Part shown: one piece after another, positions 46,923 through 55,124 of the stretch | How positions within the stretch are numbered: the stretch's first letter is position 1 | Layout of the letters: each line of letters opens with the position of its first letter | Notes under the pieces: model-generated | What the model saw: the letters and a program-made list of their open reading frames with translations, nothing else | What the model was told of the DNA's origin: nothing | Database searches by the model: none | Translations under genes and position numbers: made by a program | Assembly (NCBI RefSeq): GCF_003833015.1 | Contig: NZ_RJLQ01000016.1 | Span: forward strand, 1 to 64,000 | Direction: 5' to 3' | From: Clostridium sp. E02 | Lineage (GTDB): Bacteria; Bacillota; Clostridia; Lachnospirales; Lachnospiraceae | DNA length: 64,000 nucleotides

Positions 46923-47729
46923 TCAGACAAACGGATTACCTTTGTTTTTAATTGAATCCAGTAATAATGCTAAGTTATCAGCAGTATTTGTGTAAGGAAG
47001 TTGGGAGTTATCAGGAGGGGATACGGTTTGATGCCTATTATACATCGTATCCCCATATCCTCTTCTCTCAAGAATATCATGAATTCGGTTAATTCCCTCA
47101 TTAAGGGTTTGTGTTACATCCCTTGTTGATTTAATGACCTTGTCTATTTCAGCATAAATATCGGAAGTATTCATATCAATTTTCCAGTTTCCGCTGCTTT
47201 CAGTGAATATATTTTCACCAAATGCTGAATGAATTGTTCGATTAAAAAAATCACTCTTATATAAATCCCACTTATTTATTTTCTTTAATCCTTCCTCTAA
47301 GTATTTTTCCCGACTTTGTTTTGTTTCGGTTAATAGGCTGTTAATATCATTACTGGTAATACCCTCCGGCAGACTTACCTTCCCATCTGCAATATCCTGA
47401 TAGGACTGAATTTGTTTATCATAAGAAATAAGCCGATCCTTAAAAGAACTTAGTGCTTTTTCCTGATCAGTGGATATATTAGAAAGAACTTTAAGACTCG
47501 CAGAATAATATTTTAGAACCTCCGCAGGCAATTCTTCTAACTCCCCTGTATATTGTATTTTTGAGTAAGTGTCTATATCAAAATTGTATCTATTTTTCTT
47601 CCCTTCAATTGCTTTATTCGCAACTTCATTTAATACATTATTTTTTAAAGGTAATTGTAACCCAAGTTTTCTATTAAATGGATTCTGTTTATTTAATTGA
47701 AATAAATTTGAATTTTGTAAAATATTCAT
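46923..47729 (-). CDS. Hypothetical protein upstream of the orphan toxin
   Basis: A 268-residue protein without signal peptide or membrane helix. It is mostly charged and predicted to be helical, with coiled-coil-like stretches (EKALSSFKDRLISYDKQIQSYQDI and the later TRDVTQTLNEGINRIHDIL). Preceded by AGGAGCGTTTAACAGG. It ends 23 bases before the toxin frame opens, so it could be the remains of a larger structural/toxin protein or an independent small filament-like protein. I do not recognise a family. Confidence 0.6.
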   Translation of the reverse strand: MNILQNSNLFQLNKQNPFNRKLGLQLPLKNNVLNEVANKAIEGKKNRYNFDIDTYSKIQYTGELEELPAEVLKYYSASLKVLSNISTDQEKALSSFKDRLISYDKQIQSYQDIADGKVSLPEGITSNDINSLLTETKQSREKYLEEGLKKINKWDLYKSDFFNRTIHSAFGENIFTESSGNWKIDMNTSDIYAEIDKVIKSTRDVTQTLNEGINRIHDILERRGYGDTMYNRHQTVSPPDNSQLPYTNTADNLALLLDSIKNKGNPFV

Positions 47730-47874
47730 CCTGTTAAACGCTCCTCTCTATTCACCAGTAAAATCATGCTCTTTCCTTTAGTATAACACAAAATATACAT
47801 TTTTCAATTAACACCCCATTACTATACACATTGAATCCCACCCCAACGATTGACAAAGAGCCATTTATTTCAAC

Positions 47875-47910
47875 AGCAAAAAAGACCCCACACTCTCATG
47901 TGAAGTCTTT
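47875..47910 (-). terminator. Terminator of the rpsF-ssb-rpsR operon
   Basis: Minus-strand AAAGACTTCACA and TGTGGGGTCTTT form a 12-bp stem with two G-T pairs and a six-base loop, followed by TTTTTT. Located about 30 bases past the rpsR stop. Confidence 0.85.
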
Positions 47911-47937
47911 CCATATCACGAAACCCTTAAAAAGGAT

Positions 47938-48204
47938 TTAGTCCATTGTGTAAGGCATAAGAGCGATATGTCTAGCTCTCTTGATTGCAACAGTCAGTGC
48001 TCTCTGGTGCTTTGCACAGTTTCCTGTAATACGTCTCGGAAGAATTTTTCCTCTTTCAGAAACATATCTTTTTAACTTATTAACATCTTTATAATCGATA
48101 ACTCCGTTCTTTTCGCCACAGAATACACAAACTTTTTTCCTTCTACGCATTCCGCCTCTTCTGAACTTTGAGCCATCTGCTCTATCATTCCTGTTATATG
48201 CCAT
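47938..48204 (-). CDS. rpsR: 30S ribosomal protein S18
   Basis: An 88-residue small-subunit protein. The zinc/CC-type N-terminus [15 protein letters not shown] and the core [49 protein letters not shown] are typical of Firmicute S18. Third gene of the conserved rpsF-ssb-rpsR operon; start after GGAGGTAATACCA. Confidence 0.98.
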   Translation of the reverse strand: MAYNRNDRADGSKFRRGGMRRRKKVCVFCGEKNGVIDYKDVNKLKRYVSERGKILPRRITGNCAKHQRALTVAIKRARHIALMPYTMD

Positions 48205-48225
48205 TGGTATTACCTCCTGTCCAAT

Positions 48226-48678
48226 TTAGTTGAATGGAAGTCCTTCGTCTTCGACTCCATCCGGAATATTCATGAATCCATCGCCGATTGCACTGGAAGG
48301 TGCAGGTCTGGAGGTCGGCTGATAACCACCGCCACCTTCGCCTGAAGATCCTTTACTGTCAGCAAATTCCTGATCTTCAATAATCACATCAGTTGTATAA
48401 ACTTTAATGCCTTCTTTATTCGTATAATTTCCAGTCTGGATCCTTCCGGAAATCAGTACTCTCATACCCTGACGGAAATACTTCTCCGCAAATTCTCCTG
48501 ACTTGTCAAATGCAACACAGTTGATGAAATCTGCAGTCTGTTCATTGCCGTCCTGATTCCTGCGGCCTCTTCGGTCAACAGCAAGGGTATACCTTGCTAT
48601 AGCCATCGTACGCTCGCCCTGGGAATATCTTACTTCTGGATCACGGGTTAATCTACCCATAAGGATTACTTTATTCAT
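48226..48678 (-). CDS. ssb: Single-stranded DNA-binding protein
   Basis: A 150-residue SSB with an OB fold (MNKVILMGRLTRDPEVRY, TADFINCVAFDKSGEFAEKYFRQGMRVLISGRIQTGNYTNKEGIKVYTTDVIIEDQEF) and a Gly/Pro-rich linker with a conserved acidic tip DEGLPFN, the protein-interaction tail. It acts in replication and repair as a tetramer. Housekeeping copy, between rpsF and rpsR. Confidence 0.98.
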   Translation of the reverse strand: MNKVILMGRLTRDPEVRYSQGERTMAIARYTLAVDRRGRRNQDGNEQTADFINCVAFDKSGEFAEKYFRQGMRVLISGRIQTGNYTNKEGIKVYTTDVIIEDQEFADSKGSSGEGGGGYQPTSRPAPSSAIGDGFMNIPDGVEDEGLPFN

Positions 48679-48703
48679 ACGATCACGCTTTCTTTATCTA
48701 CTA

Positions 48704-48991
48704 TTATGCCTCTTGTCTTACGCATAAGTATCGAATAACGGACTCCATAATACGAATGTTTTGTTCTAACTCATTCGGTGTATTGGATTCGCCATCAAAT
48801 TTGATGAAGTAGTAGAATCCTTCTTTCATTTTCTGAATTTCGTAAGCTAATCTTTTCTTACCCCATTCATCAATATTGGTTACAGCTCCGCCGAAACGAG
48901 TGATATAACCAGTCACTTTTTCGATCTCTGCCGCTCTCTCTTCATCTTCGAGTTTAGCGTTAAGAACAACAGTTAACTCATATTTGTTCAT
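48704..48991 (-). CDS. rpsF: 30S ribosomal protein S6
   Basis: A 95-residue ribosomal protein with the S6 ferredoxin-like core: MNKYELTVVLNAKLEDEERAA, GGAVTNIDEWGKKRLAYEIQKMKEGFYYFIKFDG, IMESVIRYLCVR. ATG at 48991 follows GGAGGTAATGAAGGC; the longer frame lies in the leader. First gene of the operon; in Firmicutes the S6:S18 complex can repress its own leader. Confidence 0.98.
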   Translation of the reverse strand: MNKYELTVVLNAKLEDEERAAEIEKVTGYITRFGGAVTNIDEWGKKRLAYEIQKMKEGFYYFIKFDGESNTPNELEQNIRIMESVIRYLCVRQEA

Positions 48992-49068
48992 GCCTTCATT
49001 ACCTCCTTGTGGTCTCTGGCCCCTGCTTTCAGTTTCAGGAGCAAGGATATTATATGTCACGGAGTAGT

Positions 49069-49097
49069 ATTATACCGGAAAAACGAGATAAAAGCAA
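49069..49097 (-). promoter_or_regulatory. Sigma-A promoter of the rpsF operon
   Basis: TTGCTT (49097-49092), 17 bases, TATAAT (49074-49069). The leader of about 70 bases contains a CTCCTG...CAGGGG hairpin (around 49018-49040) and an upstream CCG in ACTCCGTGAC; it is where an S6:S18-binding element is found in related bacteria, but I cannot confirm the motif. Confidence 0.8.
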
Positions 49098-49142
49098 GTC
49101 CTTTTCATCATTTTCCTCGCATTTTCCTGAAATAACCGTCCT

Positions 49143-49340
49143 TTATGCCTTGGGTTGTCCATTTTCTCCCTTTAAACCTCTGGTATTTTTCTCCACAAGC
49201 TTTCTAGGAACCATAATCTGGTGACCACAACCCATGCATTTTAATCGAAAATCCGCTCCAACTCTTAAAATTTCCCACTCCTGACTTCCACAAGGATGAG
49301 GCTTTTTCAGTTTCACAACATCTCCAACTTCATAATTCAT
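49143..49340 (-). CDS. DUF951 family protein
   Basis: A 65-residue small protein of the DUF951 family: MNYEVGDVVKLKKPHPCGSQEWEILRVGADFRLKCMGCGHQIMVPR. The two Cys pairs (HPCGSxxW and CMGCGH) suggest a zinc-ribbon. Widely found near rpsF in Firmicutes; function unknown. Start ATG at 49340 fits the family; the GTG at 49349 would add three residues. Confidence 0.88.
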   Translation of the reverse strand: MNYEVGDVVKLKKPHPCGSQEWEILRVGADFRLKCMGCGHQIMVPRKLVEKNTRGLKGENGQPKA

Positions 49341-49377
49341 TCTATACACCCATCTATCCGTTCTTTTCTTATTCCGG

Positions 49378-50370
49378 TCAATCTTTCTTTAAGATTGCAT
49401 CCACTTCATCCAGTTCTTCCTGCGTAAAATCAAGATGATCCAAGCAGGCTATATTGTCCTCAAGCTGTTTGATACTGCTGGCTCCTACCAAAACCGAAGT
49501 AACTGCTGATTGCCGAAGGACCCAGGATAGTGCCATCTGTGCCAGCGTTTGACCTCTCTTGCCTGCCATTACGTGAAGCTTTTTAATCTGATCTAAATTG
49601 CCATTCAGATAACGTTCCTGTAACGTAGCACCTTCTCTTGCTGCCCTGGAGTCAGAGGGAATTCCCTTTAGATATCGATCTGTCAGTGCTCCCTGTGCCA
49701 GTGGGCTATAACAGATGCAGCCCACACCCATTTCCTCCATAGCAGAAAGCAATCCTTCTTCTGGTGTCCTCTCAAGCATGTTATATCTTGGCTGTTCAAT
49801 GAGGCAATGAACGCCCAAATCATTTAAGACCTTTACCGCTTCCACGGCTTCATCCTTGCTATAATTGGAAATCCCCACATAAAGAGCTTTCCCCTGCTTC
49901 ACAAAGTCTGCCAATGTACCCATTGTTTCAAGAAGTGGTGTATTGGGGTCTGGTCTATGGTGGTAGAATATATCCACATAGGATATCCCCATCCGCTTTA
50001 GACTCTGATCCAAACTAGCTGTGAGATATTTCCTTGATCCCCAATTCCCATAAGGTCCTGGCCACATATCAAACCCTGCTTTTGTAGAAATCAACAACTC
50101 ATCCCGATATCTTCCCAGATCACTTTTTAGTATTGTTCCAAAATTCACCTCTGCCTTCCCCGCTGCTGGAGCCCCATAGTTATTGGCAAGATCAAAATGA
50201 GTGATTCCTAGATCAAAAGCTTTTAAAAGAATCTTTTGTTGTTCGTCCAACGATTTTTCCATTCCAAAATTCTGCCATAATCCCAAGGATACTCTAGGTA
50301 ACATAATTCCGCTTTTCCCACAACGTTTGTACTCCATCTTGTCATATCTGTCCTTCGCTGCCTGATACAT
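49378..50370 (-). CDS. Aldo/keto reductase, YghZ-like
   Basis: A 330-residue aldo/keto reductase of the YghZ (GAPDH-reductase) group: YKRCGKSGIMLPRVSLGLWQNFG, LGITHFDLANNYG with the catalytic Asp/Tyr, LISTKAGFDMWPGPYGNWGS, and SVLVGASSIKQLEDN at the NADPH site. The N-terminal MYQAAKDRYDKMEYKRCG matches the family, supporting the longest start. It reduces small aldehydes such as methylglyoxal or glyceraldehyde-3-P using NADPH. Confidence 0.9.
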   Translation of the reverse strand: MYQAAKDRYDKMEYKRCGKSGIMLPRVSLGLWQNFGMEKSLDEQQKILLKAFDLGITHFDLANNYGAPAAGKAEVNFGTILKSDLGRYRDELLISTKAGFDMWPGPYGNWGSRKYLTASLDQSLKRMGISYVDIFYHHRPDPNTPLLETMGTLADFVKQGKALYVGISNYSKDEAVEAVKVLNDLGVHCLIEQPRYNMLERTPEEGLLSAMEEMGVGCICYSPLAQGALTDRYLKGIPSDSRAAREGATLQERYLNGNLDQIKKLHVMAGKRGQTLAQMALSWVLRQSAVTSVLVGASSIKQLEDNIACLDHLDFTQEELDEVDAILKKD

Positions 50371-50412
50371 CGATGCATCCTCCTCTTTCTAAGTCAATTC
50401 TAGTTCGGATAT

Positions 50413-51150
50413 TCATTCTAGTTCTGCAAATGCGTTTGAAAGCACCGCACCAATGCTGCCACTGATCACCAGATCTGCTCTGTGATCCATGGGAGTAACA
50501 GTCTTATTAATCAGCACCATCCGATTCCCCCTGTATTCGTTAATCAGTCCTGCTGCCGGATAGACGGTTAGAGACGTTCCTCCCACAATCAATAGATCCG
50601 CTTCCGAGATAGAAGAAATCGCCTGGCTTAATACCGTCTCATTCAGGCTCTCTTCATAAAGGACCACATCCGGTTTGATGATCCCCCCACAGCTGCACTT
50701 CGGCACTGCTTCTTTCTCCATCATCAAACAGACCTCACTTAGATTCCAGGATTTTAAACAACGCGTACAGAAATTCCTATGTACCGAACCATGAAGCTCC
50801 AGTACATTCCTGCTTCCAGCTGCTTGGTGCAAACCATCAATATTCTGGGTGACGACTGCTTTTAATTTTCCCATCTCTTCTAATTTTGCCAAAACAAGAT
50901 GTGCCTGATTGGGCTGTGCATGAGGAAACAGCATCTTATTTTTATAAAACCGGTAAAATTCTTCTGGATTTTTCTTATAAAAGCTATGACTTATGATTGT
51001 CTCTGGTGGATATTTATATTGTTCCCGGTAAAGCCCCCCGACTCCTCTAAAGTCCGGTATGTCACTTTCCGTAGAGACACCAGCCCCGCCAAAGAATACA
51101 ATACGACTGCTCTCCCCAATCCATTCTGCCAATTGTTTGATTTCTTCCAT
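50413..51150 (-). CDS. cobB: NAD-dependent protein deacylase (sirtuin)
   Basis: A 245-residue sirtuin: FFGGAGVSTESDIPDFRG (NAD loop), VTQNIDGLHQAAGS, LELHGSVHRNFC with the catalytic His, two Cys pairs (FCTRC, PKCSC) for zinc, IIKPDVVLYEE, and LLIVGGTSLTVYPAAG. It removes acyl groups from lysines at the cost of NAD. ATG at 51150 gives the family length; the frame extends to an ATG at 51204 overlapping the stop of the upstream GNAT (TAATG), so a coupled longer start is possible. Confidence 0.9.
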   Translation of the reverse strand: MEEIKQLAEWIGESSRIVFFGGAGVSTESDIPDFRGVGGLYREQYKYPPETIISHSFYKKNPEEFYRFYKNKMLFPHAQPNQAHLVLAKLEEMGKLKAVVTQNIDGLHQAAGSRNVLELHGSVHRNFCTRCLKSWNLSEVCLMMEKEAVPKCSCGGIIKPDVVLYEESLNETVLSQAISSISEADLLIVGGTSLTVYPAAGLINEYRGNRMVLINKTVTPMDHRADLVISGSIGAVLSNAFAELE

Positions 51151-51203
51151 ATGACCAGCCCATCCTTTCTTAAACCCAACTAGCAATCGATACCAGACGG
51201 ACA

Positions 51204-52250
51204 TTAAGTAATTTCATCAAAAAATACGCCTTGTAGTGAATGAATACGATCCACCATGGAGATTCTATCTTCTGGCACAGAAGGTTTCCGGTATCCAAAC
51301 AACCAGTAAGTCAGCTCACCTATCCCCATGGATAGATGGGGTTTGATCCCTTCTAGCCCATCTATCGGAATCAGTTTTGATGTTTCCCGGTTAAGCTTCC
51401 ATAGAAATACACCTGAATTTTGCCGGATCAAGTCATCCTTCACCTCAATAAAAAGCTCCATCTCACTGACCGGGCAGTCTTCTTCTAACCGAATTACAGA
51501 AACGAACTGCTCCAGATGAATGATACGCCCCATAACCGATGGCTTTGGCGTCCCGATTTCCTTCTCATATCCCGGCAGGCAGATCAACTCTCTTTGTGTC
51601 TCCGCTTTTTCTCCGTAATAGGCTAAGATACAACACAGACGTTCCTTCTCCTCTCTGGAAGAAAGTAAAACCATATCTCCTTTGTCGCTTCTTACTTCTC
51701 TGCACAAATTTTTGTAATACTCTTCATCTCTGTGGGCATAGACCTCATACCTTTTTTCCAGCTCTCTCCCTGCAAATCTTGCTGCTTCTCTGGCATCAGA
51801 CCGTTCCATAAAAGCCCGACGGCTTAAGGAAAGTCTGCCCTTTTCACTCAGAACAACTTGGGGAAGATCGCAGATATAAGTAAAATCAAAGGGATGGTAA
51901 ATTGCCGGGTCCGCAGGAACCAAAAACGTAAATCCCATCCGCTCCCTGTACATATCGGTAAAGCAGCGATCCAAAAGCCGTCTCATATATCCCTGATGCC
52001 GATGGGACGGATCTGTGGCGACTCCGGCAATATAATCCACCTTCCAGATACGGTCTTTTACCACAACCTCGTAGGGATTTCGGTGAAGCATTGCTGCCAC
52101 CTTGTCCTTATCCCATGCAGTCAAAATCTTATTTTTTCGTACCCGATCTGAATAATAATAATCGAGAAAACTCTGGGTGTCCTCTGAAAAAACCATCTCC
52201 CACAGCCCCCGGCTCTGACTCTTTTCATCTTGTTTCAAATAACGTATCAT
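51204..52250 (-). CDS. Eis-like GNAT acetyltransferase
   Basis: A 348-residue protein with an N-terminal GNAT domain (VDYIAGVATDPSHRHQGYMRRLLDRCFTDMYRERMGFTFLVPADPAIYHPFDF) and a C-terminal sterol-carrier-like half, as in Eis-type enhanced-survival acetyltransferases. It transfers acetyl groups to amines; targets unknown. The last bases overlap the sirtuin's possible start (TAATG). It follows the DUF2156 gene by two bases. Confidence 0.85.
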   Translation of the reverse strand: MIRYLKQDEKSQSRGLWEMVFSEDTQSFLDYYYSDRVRKNKILTAWDKDKVAAMLHRNPYEVVVKDRIWKVDYIAGVATDPSHRHQGYMRRLLDRCFTDMYRERMGFTFLVPADPAIYHPFDFTYICDLPQVVLSEKGRLSLSRRAFMERSDAREAARFAGRELEKRYEVYAHRDEEYYKNLCREVRSDKGDMVLLSSREEKERLCCILAYYGEKAETQRELICLPGYEKEIGTPKPSVMGRIIHLEQFVSVIRLEEDCPVSEMELFIEVKDDLIRQNSGVFLWKLNRETSKLIPIDGLEGIKPHLSMGIGELTYWLFGYRKPSVPEDRISMVDRIHSLQGVFFDEIT

Positions 52251-52252
52251 CC

Positions 52253-53173
52253 TTACATACCCTTCTGGACCACACTATATTTCCGAGCAAAGTCAACTGG
52301 ATAATAAGACATCTTTGCTCTGCGTAATCCCTCCATCCCCACATCATCTTCCCGGTTTACAAGTACCAGCTCTTCCGGATAAGCATGAATCAAAAACTGC
52401 TGATTGATAAATTGATAGAGGCCCTTAACCGTTGGGTCCGCTTTTTCTATGTGAATCACCGCCATTTTCTCAAGCGGATTGTAGGAACCAATGGTAAATG
52501 CCCTTAGTTTTCCATCAATAAAAACACCTGCCATACGAACATTTAATACCGAACAGTTTTTTAAGATCTCATGAATCCCCATCACCTCATAATCAAGCTG
52601 ACGAACAAATTCAGCGGCTTCCACCTTATTCTCCCACCATTCATTTAAAAATTCCACCACACCATCCCGATCCGAACAGCAAAGAGTCCGATATTCATAA
52701 CGACCTTCATATTGCTTTAAAAAAGAGTTTAAGTGGTTCTTTTTTTTGTGTAATTTCTTTCCAGAAAGTGATTTCATTTTATCTGCATCATAAAGATAAT
52801 CCCTTAAATCCTCCACCTCTTTGATCTCAAATTCTTCCGGATCCAGATTTAAGTACTGAATCGCCGCCTCGTCTGCCAGATTAATACACAAAGGTTCTTT
52901 TAACACCTGATTAAAATATTGTGTAATTTCCTTGAAACAACGAGACAAATCCTCCTCTTTGCACATAGGCATCGCGGTAAAAGGTTTCCCATCCTTTTCC
53001 ATTAAAAACTGCAGTGCGTTGTTGTCGCTGATGGCGTACTTCACATGATAATATTCCCTCCAGATAAAGCTGTCTAAATATACACTATCACATGTTTTAT
53101 TGGGCCGTAAGGCATAAAATGGTCTCATCTTGTCAACATCAATTGCCTCAATCGGCTTAAATTGTAAATTCAT
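52253..53173 (-). CDS. DUF2156-type acyl/aminoacyl-transferase-like protein
   Basis: A 306-residue protein of the DUF2156 family (a GNAT-like fold related to the lysyl-phosphatidylglycerol synthase C-terminal domain). TCDSVYLDSFIWREYYHVKYAI, KKLHKKKNHLNSFLKQYEGRYEYRTL, and AVIHIEKADPTVKGLYQFINQQFLIHAYPEELVLVNREDDVGMEGLRRAKMSYYPV are its signatures. Sits two bases upstream of the Eis-like GNAT on the same strand, so the pair is probably expressed together. Role not known. Confidence 0.85.
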   Translation of the reverse strand: MNLQFKPIEAIDVDKMRPFYALRPNKTCDSVYLDSFIWREYYHVKYAISDNNALQFLMEKDGKPFTAMPMCKEEDLSRCFKEITQYFNQVLKEPLCINLADEAAIQYLNLDPEEFEIKEVEDLRDYLYDADKMKSLSGKKLHKKKNHLNSFLKQYEGRYEYRTLCCSDRDGVVEFLNEWWENKVEAAEFVRQLDYEVMGIHEILKNCSVLNVRMAGVFIDGKLRAFTIGSYNPLEKMAVIHIEKADPTVKGLYQFINQQFLIHAYPEELVLVNREDDVGMEGLRRAKMSYYPVDFARKYSVVQKGM

Positions 53174-53193
53174 AATAATTCCCTTCTATTTCA

Positions 53194-53598
53194 CTAGCTT
53201 TTCTTTATAAAATCAGTCTTGCACTTTGGACAATGAATGCTTAATTTTCCCTTTCCTCTGGGAATCCTGATTTTCTGCCCACATTTCGGGCACTTGTATA
53301 TATGATATTTTTTAAATTGTTGGAATTTAAACCGCCATTTCTTATATTTCTCCTGTCCATTAAATAAAATCCGTTCAAATCTCTGGTTTTCCCCCAGACG
53401 TTTTCCAATATTCTTAGAAAACATACGAATATAACTAACAGTCAGAACGAAAAAGGCAGCCAATTCAAACCAGTAAATTCTGGTCAAAAACCCGGCTGCT
53501 AATAGTATAAAGGCAGCCCCAATCAAAAACTGTCCCAATTTATCCGTTCCATATCTTCCGATCATAAAACGATAAAGACGCTCTTTTATTCCATTCAT
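53194..53598 (-). CDS. Small membrane protein with C-terminal zinc ribbon
   Basis: A 134-residue protein with two adjacent transmembrane segments (about 22-38 and 42-57) and, after a basic linker, a zinc-ribbon tail YKCPKCGQKIRIPRGKGKLSIHCPKCKTDF. No enzyme motif. I do not recognise a named family beyond this common clostridial architecture. It lies 20 bases before the DUF2156 gene. Confidence 0.8.
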   Translation of the reverse strand: MNGIKERLYRFMIGRYGTDKLGQFLIGAAFILLAAGFLTRIYWFELAAFFVLTVSYIRMFSKNIGKRLGENQRFERILFNGQEKYKKWRFKFQQFKKYHIYKCPKCGQKIRIPRGKGKLSIHCPKCKTDFIKKS

Positions 53599-53692
53599 TC
53601 TCTGTTTATCGCCCCTTTTCTTTTTATTAACTATAATTATCTATCTATACAAAGTCAATGTTTCAAACCGATATTTCATAATCTTTTCAGAA

Positions 53693-54628
53693 TTAATCTT
53701 TGCCTCTGTCCCGGTACTGTTTCGGAGTCAACCCGTACCGTTCTTTAAACAGCCTATGGAAGTAGCTGCTGTTTTCATATCCGATTTCTAAAATAATCTG
53801 TTCCACTGGTTTGGCGGTGGACATCAAATAATTGGCTGCCCTGCTAAGTCGAATCATTTTAAGACATTCCGTAAACGTCATCTGAAAATAACGTTTGAAC
53901 AAACGACTGATGTAGTAGGAGGGATGCATTGTCATAATAGAAAATTCCTCCAGCGTGGCAGACGGATAATAATTCTCCAGATATTGAAAAGCCTTGAGTG
54001 CAATCTGTTCCTCATATTGAGCCAGATGGTGAAACTCCACATTATCGGCATCCTCAAGCAGTTCCATAATCAGTATTCCCATGGTTGCCTGATTAATCTC
54101 CTGTCGGTTCCTTTTTTTTGTCATCAGTGACCAAATCATATTTTCAAGCAGATTCTGTGCAGGCAGAATGTCTTTTAAGTGGAAATGAAGATAATCAGCA
54201 ACTGAATTATTGCAAACAGCCGCCCCTGCAATGAAGTGACGCAGCACGCTTCCATCTTCCGTCATCAAGGCCGGATGGGTAAAAAATTCAGGCAGTAAAA
54301 GAAAATGAACGGCCAGATCATTCTCTCCCGGCGGTTCCATTGCATGATTGGTTCCCTGTCTTAACAACAAAAGATCATTGGTTTCTAGCTTTATCTTTCT
54401 GGTGCTGTTAATCGTGTGGACCGATTCCCCACTATACATATAGACAAGTTCTACATAATTATGCCTGTGATTTGGTAAAGCAGTATAAGCCGGCTGGCAA
54501 TACAGATTCATTAACCTGCCACCTTCAATCACCAGATTTAAAAAATCCTTCTCCGAGGTCAAATGTCGAATCAAACCGTTACTTGCACTTGATGAATCTT
54601 TTAGAAACTGAAGTAGTAATTCATTCAT
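53693..54628 (-). CDS. AraC-family transcriptional regulator
   Basis: A 311-residue regulator: N-terminal cupin-like ligand domain (YTALPNHRHNYVELVYMYSGESVHTINSTRKIKLETNDLLLL) and C-terminal pair of HTHs (TLEEFSIMTMHPSYYISRLFKRYFQMTFTECLKMIRLSRAANYL and IGYENSSYFHRLFKERYGLTPKQYR). Divergent from the HPr-like gene; target not shown. Ribosome site GGAGGGGGAGAA. Confidence 0.9.
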   Translation of the reverse strand: MNELLLQFLKDSSSASNGLIRHLTSEKDFLNLVIEGGRLMNLYCQPAYTALPNHRHNYVELVYMYSGESVHTINSTRKIKLETNDLLLLRQGTNHAMEPPGENDLAVHFLLLPEFFTHPALMTEDGSVLRHFIAGAAVCNNSVADYLHFHLKDILPAQNLLENMIWSLMTKKRNRQEINQATMGILIMELLEDADNVEFHHLAQYEEQIALKAFQYLENYYPSATLEEFSIMTMHPSYYISRLFKRYFQMTFTECLKMIRLSRAANYLMSTAKPVEQIILEIGYENSSYFHRLFKERYGLTPKQYRDRGKD

Positions 54629-54814
54629 TTCTCCCCCTCCATACCGTAATTTTCCTATCTTTTGCTTTCCTTATTCTATCATAATTTTACATCTTTTTGC
54701 AAGATAGGACGGTTTTTCTGCAAAATAAGACATAGTTTATGGAACGTCTGGTATCATATAATGAATAAGAAGTGCACAAATATAAATACAATATGTTTTA
54801 AAGAGGAGAGGATT

Positions 54815-55057
54815 ATGAAGAAGTACCCCATACGTTTTAACAACCTTGAAGAAGTGACTACATTTGTGAAAACGGTCAGTCGTTATGACTGTGACATGGA
54901 TCTGTGCAGAGGAAGTATCATCATCGATGCCAAATCAATTCTTGGAATCATGACCATATTTCCAGAAGCAGACTTAGAGCTTGTCATACATACAAACGAC
55001 CAAGAATCGATTCTTAAATCCTTGTCTGCTTTTTTGATTGATAAAAAGACGGCCTGA
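54815..55057 (+). CDS. Crh/HPr-like protein lacking the phospho-histidine
   Basis: An 80-residue HPr-fold protein. KSILGIMTI at 40-48 corresponds to the HPr regulatory Ser 46 site (SIMGVMSL), with the Ser at 41. The active-site motif GxHARPA around His 15 is absent; the equivalent stretch reads NNLEEVTTFVKTVSR. This loss of His 15 with retention of the Ser site parallels B. subtilis Crh, a regulator that acts with CcpA. Start ATG after AGAGGAGAGGATT. A longer frame upstream would need a different start and is rejected. Followed by a strong terminator. Confidence 0.75.
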   Translation: MKKYPIRFNNLEEVTTFVKTVSRYDCDMDLCRGSIIIDAKSILGIMTIFPEADLELVIHTNDQESILKSLSAFLIDKKTA

Positions 55058-55082
55058 CAATTTCAATTTGTCTTGTTAATCT

Positions 55083-55121
55083 GGGAGATGAATCCGCTAA
55101 ACACGGGCTCATCTCCCTTTT
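55083..55121 (+). terminator. Rho-independent terminator after the HPr-like gene
   Basis: GGGAGATGA and TCATCTCCC form a 9-bp stem with a 17-base loop, followed by TTTT. Terminates the HPr-like gene; the opposing dapA transcript stops just beyond it. Confidence 0.85.
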
Positions 55122-55124
55122 GCG

